From Combretum micranthum (taxonomy: Eukaryota > Streptophyta > Magnoliopsida > Myrtales > Combretaceae): a DNA stretch of 64,000 nucleotides. How positions within the stretch are numbered: the first letter of the stretch is position 1; the number at the start of each line of letters is the position of its first letter. Below, one piece after another: positions 37,587 through 50,018 of the stretch. The stretch is from assembly GCA_024138025.1 (NCBI GenBank), contig JAMXBD010000635.1:1-64000 (forward strand), read 5' to 3'. The notes beneath the pieces were generated by a model. The model searched no databases. It was not told where the DNA came from and worked only from the letters and a program-made list of their open reading frames with translations. The position numbers were made by a program, and so were the translations under genes.

Positions 37587-37972
37587 TGTTGTGATCATGT
37601 ATGACAAACAAAGACAGAAAATAAAAGCCATAGAGAAAATGTACACACAAGATTTAACGTGGAAAACCCAAATTGGGAAAAACCACGGGCAAAGGAGAGG
37701 AGAAATTCACTAGTGTTGAAGAAAGAAGTAGAAGGTTGATTACATTAGATCTTTTTTTTTTTTTTTTAATCTCAAAACTCCTAACCCTTAAAAGGGAAAA
37801 GTGTTTTTCACACACAAAAACCCTCTCGAAAGGTCAAAAGGCTCAAATCTCCCTTAAATGTATAATTAATATACAATAAATTACTATAAATGTATAGTCA
37901 AATATACATTTATAGTGGCCTTAACTCCAAAAATTGATAGTTTTGACTAAATTTGAGTCACAAATATCAACA
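37587..37972 (-). repeat. 3' LTR of the Copia element
   Basis: 386 bp, in element orientation TGTTGATATTTGTG ... GATCACAACA. Preceded by a CAAGATGGAGAT polypurine tract (37973-37984). Confidence 0.9.
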
Positions 37973-38181
37973 ATCTCCATCTTGACTCAAATTATGAATC
38001 ACAAATCAACACTAGCTTCAAAAGCAACAATAACCAATGCCATATCCTCTTCCTCTTCCACAAACCCCAAAGGGGATTAATCAACAATCAACGCTAACCA
38101 AGTTTAGATAATGTTTAAACATAGCTATAGGAAGTATCTTGGTCATCATATCTACAGGGTTATGATGTGTACTGATCTTGT

Positions 38182-41100
38182 TCACAATAATCTCACCATC
38201 AACAATAACTTCATAAATAAAATGATATCTGACATCCATGTGAACCTTTCATGATGCGTCTGATCCTTGGTGACGTAAATTGCACTTTGATCGTCACAAA
38301 AGACTGATATCGTCTTCAAGCTATCACTGATTTCACCAAATAACCCATTTAGCCAAATAGCTTCCTTAAAGGCCATTGTAATGGCCATGTATTCAGGTTT
38401 AGTTGTGGATAGAGCAACTGTAGCTTTTAATGTGGCTTTCCAACTGATGGTATAGCCACCAAGGGTAAAATTGTACCCTGTGAGAGATATTCGCTTATCC
38501 AAATCTTTAGCAAAATTAGAATCCAAAAAACCAACAATTCCATCTCTATTTCTACCAAACTGTAGACAAACATTAGTAGTACCCCTTAAGTACATGAAAA
38601 TCCACCGAACTGCTTTCCATTAATCCTTTCCAGGATTTGCCATGTATCTGCTAACAATACTTACAGCATATGATAAATCTGGACTAGTGCAGACCATGGT
38701 ACACATAAGAGATCCTACAGCACTAGAATAAGGAACTCTTGACATATAATCAATTTCATCATCTGACTGTGGAGAAAAAGCAGATGAAAGTTTAAAATAA
38801 CCTGCTAATGGGGTACTTACAGGCTTAGCATTCATCATAGTAAACCTGCTAAGAATCTTCTCAAAATACCCCTTCTGACTGAGATGTAATGAACCTACTT
38901 TTCTATCCCTCAGAATTTCCATTCCAAGAATCTTCCTTACTGCTCCCAATTCTTTCATTTCAAACTCCTTACTCAATTAAATTTTAAGTTTTTCAATCTC
39001 TTTTCTATCCTTAGCTACTATCAACATATCATCAACGTACAAGAGAAGATATATAAATGATCCATCATCACATTTCTTAAAATACCTACAACTGTCAAAA
39101 TTACTTCACCTAAAATCATGAGAAGTCATGAAAGGACCAAACCTCTTCTGCCATTGCCCGAGCGACTGTTTCAACCCATAACGTGATTTCTTCAACATGC
39201 ACACATGGTCCTCCTGTCCTGAGACCACAAAACCTTGTGGCTGTTGCATGTAAATGTTCTCTTCAAGCTTTCCATGTAGGAAAGTAGACTTGACATCTAA
39301 CTATTCCAATTCAAAATCTTGCAAAGCTATAATACCCAACAATGCTCTAATGGAGCTTTGTTTTACAACAGGAGAAAACACATTTGTAAAATCAATACCT
39401 GTTATCTGACTGTAGCCCTTTGCAACAAGTCTTGATTTGTATTTAGGTTCATCAACACCTGGTGTTCCATCTTTTTTCTTGTAAACCCATTTACATTGAA
39501 TAATCTTCTTCCCTTTAGGAAGCTTCACTAAATCACAAGTGCAATTCTTCTGAAGAGATCCCATTTCCTCCTGCATGGCAATCATCCACTTACCAGAATC
39601 ATCACAATTTACAGCGTTTGTATAAGTAGATGGCTCCTAATTTGACTCAAAGTCTTTAGCAACATTAAGAGCATATGCCACTAAATCTGCCTGTGTATAT
39701 CTCTAAGGAGGCTTAACTTCTCTCCTAGGTCTGTCTCTAGCAATAGTATTCTACTGCCGAGATGATTGCAAAGCAACAGAAGTACTTTGTGTCTGTAATC
39801 TAGGCTAAGAAGATGTCTCTGATGTAGAACTGGAATTAATTTCAAACTCCACCTACGTAGATGTTTTTGGTATGCTTCATCAAATGTAGAGTTAGAAGAC
39901 AAGTCATGCTTCAACATTGAAGCTTCATTAAAAACAACATCCCTACTCACTATGACTTTCTTCAGTTCAGGACAGCATAATTTATATCCCTTGACAGCAG
40001 GTTTAAAACCAAGGAATATACACTTCAAAGACCTTAGCTCAAGCTTTCCATTGTTAACATGAGCATATACAGGATACCCCAAAACTTTTAAGCCTAAATA
40101 ATTAGAAGTTATACCTGACCATACCTTTAATGGGGTCTTCTTTACAATGGCTATTGGAGGAGACATATTTATCAAATAACATGCTGTGGAAGCGGTCTCT
40201 ACCTAAAATGATTTTGGCAACTGAGCACTTGAAAGCATACACTTGACCTTCTCCATAATGGTTCTATTCATTCATTCTGCTACCACATTTTGTTGAAGCA
40301 TACCAAGAACTGTCAGATGCCTCACAATTCCTTTTGAATTACACAAAATATTGAAATCATTAGAACAAAACTCAAGACCATTATCATGTGAAGATACTTT
40401 ACATGTTTTTCAATTTGTTTTTCTATCATTGTCTTCCACTCTTTGAATGTGTGTAAAACATCATTTTCATGCTTTAATAAAAATACCCAGACTTTTTTGG
40501 AGAAGTCATCAATCAATGTCAGCATGTAGGTACACCTCTACTAGAAGCCACCATAGATCGTCCCCATAAATCTGAATGGATATACTCCAAAATACCCTTT
40601 GTATAATGTGTACCTCAAGTGAATTTGACTCTTTTCTACTTCCTAAATACACAGAATACCAATGCTTTGCCTATTAAGAAGACCTCTTCTACTCAATTCA
40701 ATCATCCCAGCTTCACTCATAGGCCTTAAACGCATATGCCAAATTTTGGTAGAATCATCATCTGAAAGTGAAGAGGAAGTGACAGCTGCATCACCTGCAA
40801 CAATTGAACCCTGCAAAATATATAGGTTAGCAGTCTGTTTTTGTCCATTCATCACCACCAAAGACCCCTTGCTAATCTTTAAGAATTCAACTTTACCAGT
40901 GTATTTGTACCCTTTAGAATCAAGAGTACTAAGAGAAATCAAATTTCTCTTCAAGTCAAGAACATGTCTAACATCTCCCAACATCCTGACAACATCATCA
41001 AACATTTTGGTTTTTATGGTGCCAATGCCTACAATCTTGCAAGAAGCATCATTGCCTCACAAAACAACACCTTTAGAAACTTTTTCATATGTAGAAAACC

Positions 41101-42011
41101 AGTCCCTATTGGGATACATATAAAAAGTACAACCAGAGTCCAAAATCCGCTCTTAACTAGTATGTGGATCATCAACAGAAATAACAAGGAGTTCACCAAC
41201 ACTGTTGTCCTCAACAACATCAGCCTCACCTGACTTCTTTGGTTGTTTTCCCTTCTGATTTTTAGAATCTTTCTTGATTTTGTTTTACATTTTGTAACAT
41301 CCTACCTTGATATGTCCCTTATTCTTATAATACTTGCAGGTCTTATTTCTATTGGAAGACTTTGATCTTCCTCTTGAATTTCCACCAGTATTTCATTCCT
41401 GACTCCTACCTCGAGTAACCAAACCCTCAGCCTTGGGCTCGGTTCCAATAACAAGATGTTTCATTTTCTCAAAGATGCTAATGCATCATAAACCTCCTTG
41501 ACGGTAAGAGTATCTCAACTATACAATATTGTGTCTCTAAAATTTGAATATGAAGGTGGCAAAGAACACAAAAGGATTAAGGGTATATCTTCTTCATTAT
41601 ATTTGACATCCATAGTATCCAAATCGGAAACGATTTCCTCAAAGACGTTTAGATGATCATCCATAGATCCACCTTCAGACAGACGGTGCGAGTATAGTCG
41701 TTGTTTTAAATGCAATTTACTGGTAAGACTTTTCGTCATACAAAGCTGCTTTAAAACCACAATGCAGCTGTTGTCTTTTCTTTCAACACGTCCTGTAAGA
41801 TTTGATTCGAGGGATGAAGGTAGATTTGCGAAAGGGCTTTACGATCCTTGCGTTGCTTCTCTTCTAGTGTCCACGACAAAGGCATTCTATCAAACCCTAA
41901 AAGTGCATCATGTAGATCCATCTGTGCGAGAACCGCTCGCATCTTAACTTGCCATAAAGAAAATCTTGTGTTGCGATCTAGCAGCAAAATATCGTATTTG
42001 ACTAAAGCCAT
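38182..42011 (-). pseudogene. Copia gag-pol polyprotein, interrupted by stops
   Basis: Gag starts at ATG 42011 (MALVKYDILLLDRNTRFSLW) and continues through HRLSEGGSMDDHLNVFEEIV. A decayed zinc knuckle (CKYYKNKGHIKVGCYK, one Cys lost) lies near 41300. The protease signature LDSGCTF with [10 protein letters not shown] lies near 41090-41150, and the pre-integrase WHMRLRPMSEAGMIELSRRG near 40710. The integrase begins near 40525 (LIDDFSKKVWVF) and extends to about 39900. RT starts near 39590, has an intact YVDDMLIVA near 39030, and RNase H (STTKPEYMA, canonical STTEAEYMA) spans about 38600-38200. Numerous in-frame stops divide it, so no full polyprotein can be made. Confidence 0.92.
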
Positions 42012-42036
42012 TGTAGAGAAAGACAAAAGATCAAAA

Positions 42037-42053
42037 CTTTTGCTCTGATACCA
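42037..42053 (-). other. tRNA-iMet primer-binding site of the Copia element
   Basis: On the minus strand TGGTATCAGAGCAAAAG lies 2 bp after the 5' LTR, an exact match to the plant initiator-Met primer site. Confidence 0.92.
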
Positions 42054-42055
42054 CT

Positions 42056-42432
42056 TGTTGTGATCTTGTATGACAAACAATGGTAGAAAATAAAAGTGAT
42101 AGAAAAAATGCACACACAAGATTTAACGTGAAAAACCCAAATTGGAAAAAACCACGGGCAGATGAGAGGAGAAATTCACTAGTGTTGAAGAAAGGAGTAC
42201 AAGGTTGATTACAATAAATTTTTTTCATCTCAAAACTCCCAACGATTAAAAAAGAAAAGTGTTTTTCACACACAAAAACCCTCTCAGAAGGTTAAAAGGC
42301 TCAAATCTCCCTTAAATGTATAATTAATATACAACAAATGACTAATAAAATGTATAGTCAAATATACATTAATAGTGGCCTTTACTCTAAAAATTGACAA
42401 TTTTGACCTAATTTGAGTCACAAATATCAATA
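42056..42432 (-). repeat. 5' LTR of the Copia element
   Basis: Matches 37587-37972 along its length, including TTTTTCACACACAAAAACCC and ACCACGGGCA boxes. In element orientation it ends GATCACAACA. The outer terminus is TA.. rather than TG because of one substitution. Confidence 0.9.
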
Positions 42433-45260
42433 AATACTAATCAACTACTCAAAAAATCCATAAATATATCACATAATCCCACTAGATATATTTAGCTCAT
42501 ACTAAATAGTGGAGTTTCATTCATAATAATAATCTGAGTAAAGTCCATAACAAGATATCAATACACCTAAAATATTAGGAATGTCTTCTTAATTATTTTG
42601 GATCCACTCCACTGAAAATGTCCATGATAAACAGTGATAGATGCCAGGTGAAGTGAGGTTGAGGTCAGTGAGTGAGGTGAATGGATGGAAGATGGTGGTG
42701 GAGTGTCTAGACCCAAGAGGGCTAGACTAAGGAAGACAGAGCCTTAAAAAGAAAATGAAATTGGTATATATATGGTCTGTATAAGGGGAGTAGGTTGTAG
42801 AAGTATGGTGATATGGAGTTTAATGGAATTAGGTGAAAATGATATGAGAGGTTTGTGGAGTTGATTTCTAAAAACTGTAAAATAAGTACAAAAGAAGAGT
42901 TAGTCCGTGCTACAGAAAAATGGATTTTAGAAGTTTATTATCAGTGCTTGAGTCGGTCTGGTGACGGTTAGCTCGGCTTGGATTGCATAGCAGATGCAGT
43001 TCTATTCGAGCATCTCTATCTTTTGATGCGGCTTGGTCTATTTTTGGTTTCGTGTAGTTGCTATGTTGCTCTGATTGGTGAAGTAGCAGTTGGTCGGCCT
43101 TTGGAATTCATGTCTGCTCGGTTTTCCAATGGACAAAGGGTAGCTCGGACTCAGTCGGTGGCAGTACACAGGAGCTAAGTACGTGTTCGGTGATTCTGCA
43201 ACTCCCGTTCAACTTGCTGCTTTCGGTTGGTGCATGGCTTCCAACTCAGAGACGTAGCTTAGTCATGATCAGCCAGTGGTTGATCAGGTTGGGATATCTT
43301 CATTAGTAATAGCAGCAGCTCATTTTAGCATGTGGTAGATTGGCCTCTTGGCTGATCAATAATAGCAGCTCGAAATCATCAAGATGGAGTTAGTGTGGCT
43401 CAGCCTGCTCTTGGTCTTCATCTAAAGCTTGATGTTGCTCCTATGGTCGATAATGTCTGCTGCTAAGACAGCATCTTAGTTTTAGACGAGGTTGGTGCTT
43501 GGATTGATGGAGCTAGGCTAGTGCTTGCTTGGTCGGTGTGTGAGTGGCTGCTCAATGCTTTGGAGCTTATACTACTCGACATATGTTTGGCCTATTCCTC
43601 CATTCCCATTCGTGGATGCACATCAAATCGGTGAATAGTAGGGGTGTTCGCCATGGACAGGGGAGCTCAACATTTGGTTCGAGAGAGTGGCGCATGTGCA
43701 GTTCGGATTAGCTCAGATGCTCGACAGGCTGTTGCTTGAAACTTGCTCGGTTGTTGAACGTGTGGGCTGTGCTCTGTTTAACAGGAGGCGCTCAGATTAG
43801 GTTGTGCTGGTTCTGCTCATCTATTGCCACAGGACGGTTGTGGTTTCTGCCATGAGCTCGGTTTAAGCCGTTGCTGCTGTCATGGAGCTTGGGTTTGCTC
43901 TTTATCAAGTGCTTGGTGGTGCAATTTGAGGGGCTGGTTGGTCAAGAAGCTCAGCCGCTCGCCAAGATGGCTCGGATTTTTGGTTGTGAGCGCTCTGCTG
44001 GATGTCTATGGGCGTTCGTCTCTTCAATCAGTAGTAGCTTGGACGTGTTTGGTCAGGTGCTCAAAAGTTTTGTTCCACCTCAAACTCCTTAGATTCTGCA
44101 CTTTCACAGCCAGATGCAACGTGAATTGCTACTGCACTTCCACTATACAGCTTATTGTGCATTTCTTAATGGAACTTGCTGCTGATGTGCATTCCTCATG
44201 CATGTTTATGATTTTTAGGTCTCACTTCTGTACAGAAACAACAACAAGAACAAAAATCTAAAATTTCAGCACACAATAAATTAATTCACTCGCTATTTTC
44301 TTCAATCTAAAGTTGCTAACCGATGCTAAGAAACTAAATTTGAAAGTTCAGCATTTCAATTCTAATTCTTTTTACACTTTTTTGCTCATTTAACTACAGT
44401 TGATCTTAAAGCATGCAATTCATCTATTTGTAGCAGAATTTAACAGCAAAAGCATCAAAATATAAATATGCATAAAAATGTGAGATAAATGTAGGAGCAA
44501 TGTGTCTAAAATACACTTTTATCAAGGATTGTGAGAAAATCAAAGAAACATAATCTGTTCAGATTCGTTTGGTTCATATGGTGCACCTTAAGCCCTTGAG
44601 CGCGACTTATGAATGGTGGTCATATCAAAATGGGGCCACATATTATTTTTCTATTATCTAGTATGGTCCCTAATTGGTAGCTGACTTGAACTCAAGGTGG
44701 TAGGTGGATTCTTCCATGGAGGGTGACTGGACTAGGATGGCAACTTATCTTGTTGTTATACCCATTGGGAGGTTCAAGTTATCCTCTTCAAGACATAAAG
44801 AATTGAGGTGGTGCAACGTGTTTCCGAAGTGGTATAGAAAGCTGTGGAGATATAATCCAAAGGCGAGTTTGGTAAGAGAGGAATGTCATGATGAGGGAAT
44901 AGCCTAGGTTAGTTCTCCAAGTCCCCAAATGACTTCGGGCCGATGGATGATCTAGGTACATGGGTTGAGATAGCCTAGAGAGCCTAATAAGCCTTAAGAA
45001 AGTCATACACATTTTGCTAATGTTGGGCTTACTAGCCCTTTAGTTGAGATAAGCCTACCAAGAAGTATAAATAGGGGTCTTTAGAACATGAATCGACAGT
45101 CAATTCTATTTGAAATTCACTAAAAGACTCAGAATCACACTTTGATATATAACATAGGGTTTTGAGTTTCTTCTTCAAAATGGTGATTTTGCACACAAAA
45201 TTGAGAAATCTATCATGATAAGAAGTTTAGGGAGCCTAGAGCTTTTGATTAGTGGGTTGA
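42433..45260. other. spacer with a GC-richer, GCTCGG-repeating stretch
   Basis: About 42900-44100 is markedly less AT-rich than its surroundings and carries many GCTCGG, TTGGTCGG and GCTTGG words on +. Read on minus, a TATATATACC box (about 42770) precedes an ACCTCACTTCACC-rich leader, which suggests LTR-like sequence on the minus strand. No pairing LTR or coding motif was found. The frames 43824-44261 and 43871-44092 look incidental. 44500-45260 shows nothing recognisable. Confidence 0.4.
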
Positions 45261-45643
45261 TGCTACATCGAGACACACCTAGAATAGAAGACCACCAACA
45301 TCATTATCAAATTATATCATATTAGCAGAAATTCACATGTAATCTATGTAACATACATATAAACACATGTATACAATTGTAACAGGATAGATAACTCAGT
45401 TAGTTGTTAGTTAGTTATTGGTTACAACCAATTAATAGATTTATACATGTAATAAATGGATGAACTCAAGTATAAATAAGAAAAGAGGAAAGGGAAAACT
45501 ATTAGCCCTTCCAGAAAAGAACTCTCTTGACTTAGGAGTTCTTAGCATGACTTGATCATTGCTTCATCTGCAAAACATACATATGGTCAAGTAGTACTGT
45601 AGAGAGTAAGACAATAGTAGAGAAGTAAAATTAAGGTTTGATA
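45261..45643 (+). repeat. 5' LTR of the plus-strand Gypsy element
   Basis: TGCTACATCGAGACAC start. It matches 52569-52964 through ACCACCAACATCATTATCA, GATAACTCAGTTAGTTGTTA and TTGACTTAGGAGTTCTT boxes. Its 3' end is unclear because the partner LTR is cut at 52964; no primer site follows. Confidence 0.8.
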
Positions 45644-46255
45644 ATTGAGTAAGTGAGAGGCATACTAAGAAAGTAATGAAGTTGGGATTAATCAATATTA
45701 AAGTGTATAGTAGTGAGCTAGGTCAATTTAATTAGTGGGCTGAGCTTATTTGTGGCGCTCTCGTGTTCTTGATTGTAATTCTTGTTTTACTTCAAGACGA
45801 TAGGCTAATGGCCCTCTTTAGCCAAAATTTACCCATACACAACAACAAGCTTTAGTTTATGTAAGGGAATTCTATGTTATAGTTGAAACAATTAAGAAGT
45901 GGAGACAGTATCTTTTAGGGAATCATTTTACTATATATCATCGAAGTTTAAAAGGAGATATTGAATCAAGTAATATAGACACCTAAACAATAGAAGTATT
46001 TGTCTAAGCTCATTAGATATGATTATTTGATTACTTATAAACCAAGCTCTGACAATCAAGTTGTAGACACTTTGTCATGCCAAGGTAGTAATCAAGGTAG
46101 ATGTTTTGCCATTTTAGCATCATGTTTCAATATTTTGAATGAGTTGAAACAAGGATATCGTATATTGAACAGGCTTTCTAAAATTTTTTCTAATCTATAA
46201 TTAGGTAACAATGTCAAGTACTTTGAATTGGAAGAATGGCTTACTATACTATGGA

Positions 46256-49200
46256 TGTAAGCCCCTAGATTTTTTGGTAATATAAGCAAACCCTAAGAAC
46301 CGGAAGTCAAAGCGAAACCCTAAAGTTAACCTAGTTATATGATTAGTTTAGTGAATCTAGATTCGGCAATCTCATGTTCTTAAACCTTGAAAACGAATCG
46401 AGATAATTGTGGATTATGGTTCGTAATAATATGAAAACTTAAAAATATCAGATTCGTAATTTTCTAGTATTTTCGGATCCGAATGGGATCAGTTTTCGAA
46501 AACCATGCCCTGGTGCACCGGATAGTGAAAATATTCCAACAAACACCAATAGATTCGTAAAAAAATAGGTTTTCAAAAATATCAGTTTAGAATTTTTCGG
46601 TAACTAAAAATATCAAATATAGGCAGTTTACGCTATTTTCTTTACTACGTATTTAATTATCTAGTCTACTATTCATAGTACTTTTTACTATTCATCTATC
46701 TCTATTTTTTCTACACTCTATTCTTACACTTTACCATACCTATACCTTACAATTTACCTTCCCCATACAACTTTAATTACATCACACCTTACATATTACT
46801 TTTTTTATTACAAAACAAACAAAAAAATCAATTCCCTCCCCTCTACAAGCTAGAACCGGCCCCTCCCCTCTCTCTTCCATCCAATTTTATTTTCTTTTTC
46901 AATTTATTTAATTACATCTAATTTCCACTTCAAAAATCTATAAATACCCCCTTCCTCCTTCATTCTTTCATAACACAATTCATACTAAAATCTACCAAAA
47001 TCACTCCATAAAATCCCTCTCTCCAAACTCTCTCAAGTTCTCTCTTTTCTTTAGAAAACCCATTCCCACATATTACCACAAACCATTTCATTCTTCTTCA
47101 ACAAACACATAAACCTTAGGTAAAATTTCTCTTATTCACTCATCATGTTCATACAACTTAACATCAGTTTAGTGTATGTTTCTTAGACTCATGAGAATTA
47201 AAGAAGCAACAATTTATTCATGTTTTGTTTTTGTTCATGTTTCTATTCTTTCTTTATGTTAATATTATATTGTTATTATTTGTTTCTAATCTAACTTATA
47301 TAAGTATTATGTATATTATGTATATATTTATTTAGAGCATATAGCTCACTTGTTATTTATTTACTTTCAAGTTATGCAATTTATTTATTCATGTTATTAT
47401 TAAGACTAGTCTTTCTAGTCTTAGATTTGTCCACATCAAGTCAAAACAATTTTCTTTCTTTGCTTTTCTTTTGAGGACTAGTCTATTCTTAGTCCCGGGA
47501 TAAATTGATGAAACTAAGGTTCTCAATACTTGACTTTATTTTATGCTCTTGTATAATCTATCTTATTATATTGTTTTTATATATCTCTCATAGTTACATA
47601 TTCTCATTCATGCATGAACATGTTGTTATTGTCTCAACCATAATGAAAATGAGTTTTCTTAAGTAATAAAACAAGAACTCTCTTTAAAAATAAATTTTTG
47701 TCACAAAGGAATAATTTTTCCATAAAGAACTTAAAGTTTTATCTTAACGAATATTTTCTAAGATTAGATAAGTTTAACTCAAGTTTTAGTATAACACTTT
47801 ATGTGATTTTATCAAAAATACATAAAGTAAAGTTATTGCAAACTCTCTTTTCAAACCAATAAAATAAGAAAGTTTCTTTAAACTTAATTCCTTGTTTAAA
47901 CAAAAGTTTTCCTAAATTCCTTTATCAAAGTTTTCTACCAACACTCTAAAATACTAAGTCTAGATAAGTTTTTCAAAATTAACTTATAAGATCATTGATA
48001 TTATTCTTTAAGTGGATCTAATTTTAGGAAAAACTTTAGAACATATAACCATGAAATATTCAGAAAAACTATGTTTTCCAAACAATTAGAAATAAAGTTG
48101 TAAGAATTTAAAAAATTAAAATTACTTTTGAAAATTTAAGAAATGGAGTTAAAAGTAGGAGATGCTCACAAAACTAATTTCTTTCAAAGTCTTAGCTTTT
48201 CTCACTTTTAAGACACATTGTTTTACAAAACCATTGTTAACACCACTAAATTCATGCATATAGTTTGAGTCTATATATTCAAAGGATTTTTCAACTATAC
48301 AAAATATCTATTTTTTGTACAAGAGTTCTTGAATGAAGAAAGTTTGAAAACTCTAGTTTTGAAATTTGGAAAATTCGTATCAATTCTGTACGTTACTATT
48401 TGAGACCTAAATAACTTCTTTTGATAAAAATAACCTTAGAAATAGATAGATCTTTTCGAGTAGGTAGAAATCGATATATAATGTGAAATTTCGAGTTAAA
48501 ATGATCAATTATGGCCATTTTAAATTGGAATTTCCATTCATGCGAATTTTGACGAATTCAATAAGATAGAGTTATAGAGTTTGAATAGATCTTGGATGAA
48601 ATACTCATGTCGGTATTTCTTTTGTTTAGGTGTCGAGGACCAAGGTCTTCTCTTCCCCGAGGATTACTTTGACTCCTAGAAGAACGCTATGGACGAGTGA
48701 GTTTCCTTTACGTTTATGTATTCGCGCATGCGCTTGTAGAATAGAGTACTAGATGTTAGGAAAAGATAAAATTGATATGCATGTGGGATATCATGGGAAT
48801 TATGTATGGATTGTTACGTGGATCAATGAACGATAAGTATCGGAACCCGATCTGTGATTGATATAATTGTTTCCATGTATGTATTGCTATGTGTGCAATT
48901 ATTGCTTGATCGCTTTAAATGATTTAATGTCATATTGGAATCCCCATATAATAAGTTGCTCATGCATATCACTTAGAATATCATTTCGAAATTTTGCTAC
49001 TACTCCTCAGTGTGGGACAAAAAGGTAAGTGCCTTGCTACAACCTTGAAGAGTTTAGGACGTCCGGGAATACGTCTCAAGTTGTAGCTGAGCTGGATCGA
49101 TTCTTAGGGTAAGAAAGCCTGGGACTAGTAATACGGTTCGTTGGAACCCCAAGACGCGCAACTTCAAGGAGGTCATTTGGGACCCAGTTCAAAGCATTCC

Positions 49201-49789
49201 CTAACCACCGATGGAGGGGTAAATCATCACACATACGAAACCGGATAGTCGTATAATGTTTGATCATATAGGTTGTTACATTTCATATGCTTGATTAATA
49301 AACTTGGTTGATTGCTTGTTATGAGTACTTTTGCGTAAGGAATATCTCACTAAGCAAGTCATGCTTATACTCCTATAGACTTTTGACCTCGCAGGATTAT
49401 CTTTTTGCACCGAGACCATCTGACCACCCAGATAGAATCTTTATTTTGAGAACCTTTTGGAGGAATTCTGTTATGAAGTCTTAAAGTAGATTTCTTCTAA
49501 AATCTTCTAGCTTTTGTTATTTATCTTAGAAAACCATGTTGTTATGAGAATTATCGGGGGAATGCCTCTTAGAAGTTGTAAGACTTTCTATTTAATGAAA
49601 TATATAAGTGCTATTTTGCATGTTCGCTGCCAATATCTTAAAATGCATTACTCACCAGTCTTCCCTTTGATGTGAATGCATGCCTTGTACCAATATGAAG
49701 CTTTTCGGATGACTGAGGTGGTCATTCTTAAGTTTTAATATTACGTACGGCGGGCTGTCACATATAGGGTACCCGTTGGAGCATGTACA
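46256..49789 (+). repeat. solo LTR, family A, with 5 bp target duplication
   Basis: A 3,534 bp LTR (TGTAAGCCCC...GCATGTACA) inserted between Gypsy RNase H and integrase. ATGGA duplicates exactly at 46251-46255 and 49790-49794. A TATAAATACCCCC box lies near 46940, a CT-rich leader follows, and donor-like TTAG|GTAAAA at 47119/47120. An acceptor at 48628-48629 precedes a short acidic frame ending at 48679. The end has ACGGCGGGCTGTCACATATAGG. The same family is at 59177-62897. No internal domain is present, so it arose by LTR-LTR recombination. Confidence 0.9.
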
Positions 49790-50018
49790 ATGGATCAAGG
49801 TATTTTCATGCCCACATCAAATCTAACCCCTAGTATTATTACAGAGTATCATAGTTCCTTATTAGTTGGTCATTTAGTATACTAAAGAATTATAAAAGAC
49901 TTGCTGAATTTTTTTTTTTTTTTTTTTTTGGGGAGGAATGAGATTAATGTAGAAGTGTTTGTACAAAATTGTACTACTTGTCAAAGTAAATATCTCACTA
50001 AGTCTCTAGTTGGCCTAT

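Larger units (their letters stand above)
37587..42432 (-). mobile_element. complete but inactivated Ty1/Copia retrotransposon
   Basis: Both LTRs (37587-37972 and 42056-42432), a primer-binding site, a polypurine tract and gag-protease-integrase-RT-RNase H in Copia order are present on the minus strand. Flanking 5-mers AAAAC (37582-37586) and AATAC (42433-42437) differ at one base and are probably the target duplication. The two LTRs differ by scattered substitutions and small indels, and pol has many stops, so insertion is not recent. Confidence 0.92.

Noticed and set aside
37587..42432. Copia element as potentially autonomous
   Set aside because: Both LTRs and priming sites exist, but gag, integrase and RT regions all carry in-frame stops.
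43824..44261. 145-codon Cys-rich frame
   Set aside because: It lies in a repetitive-word island, has no recognised domain, and an overlapping alternative frame looks equally protein-like.
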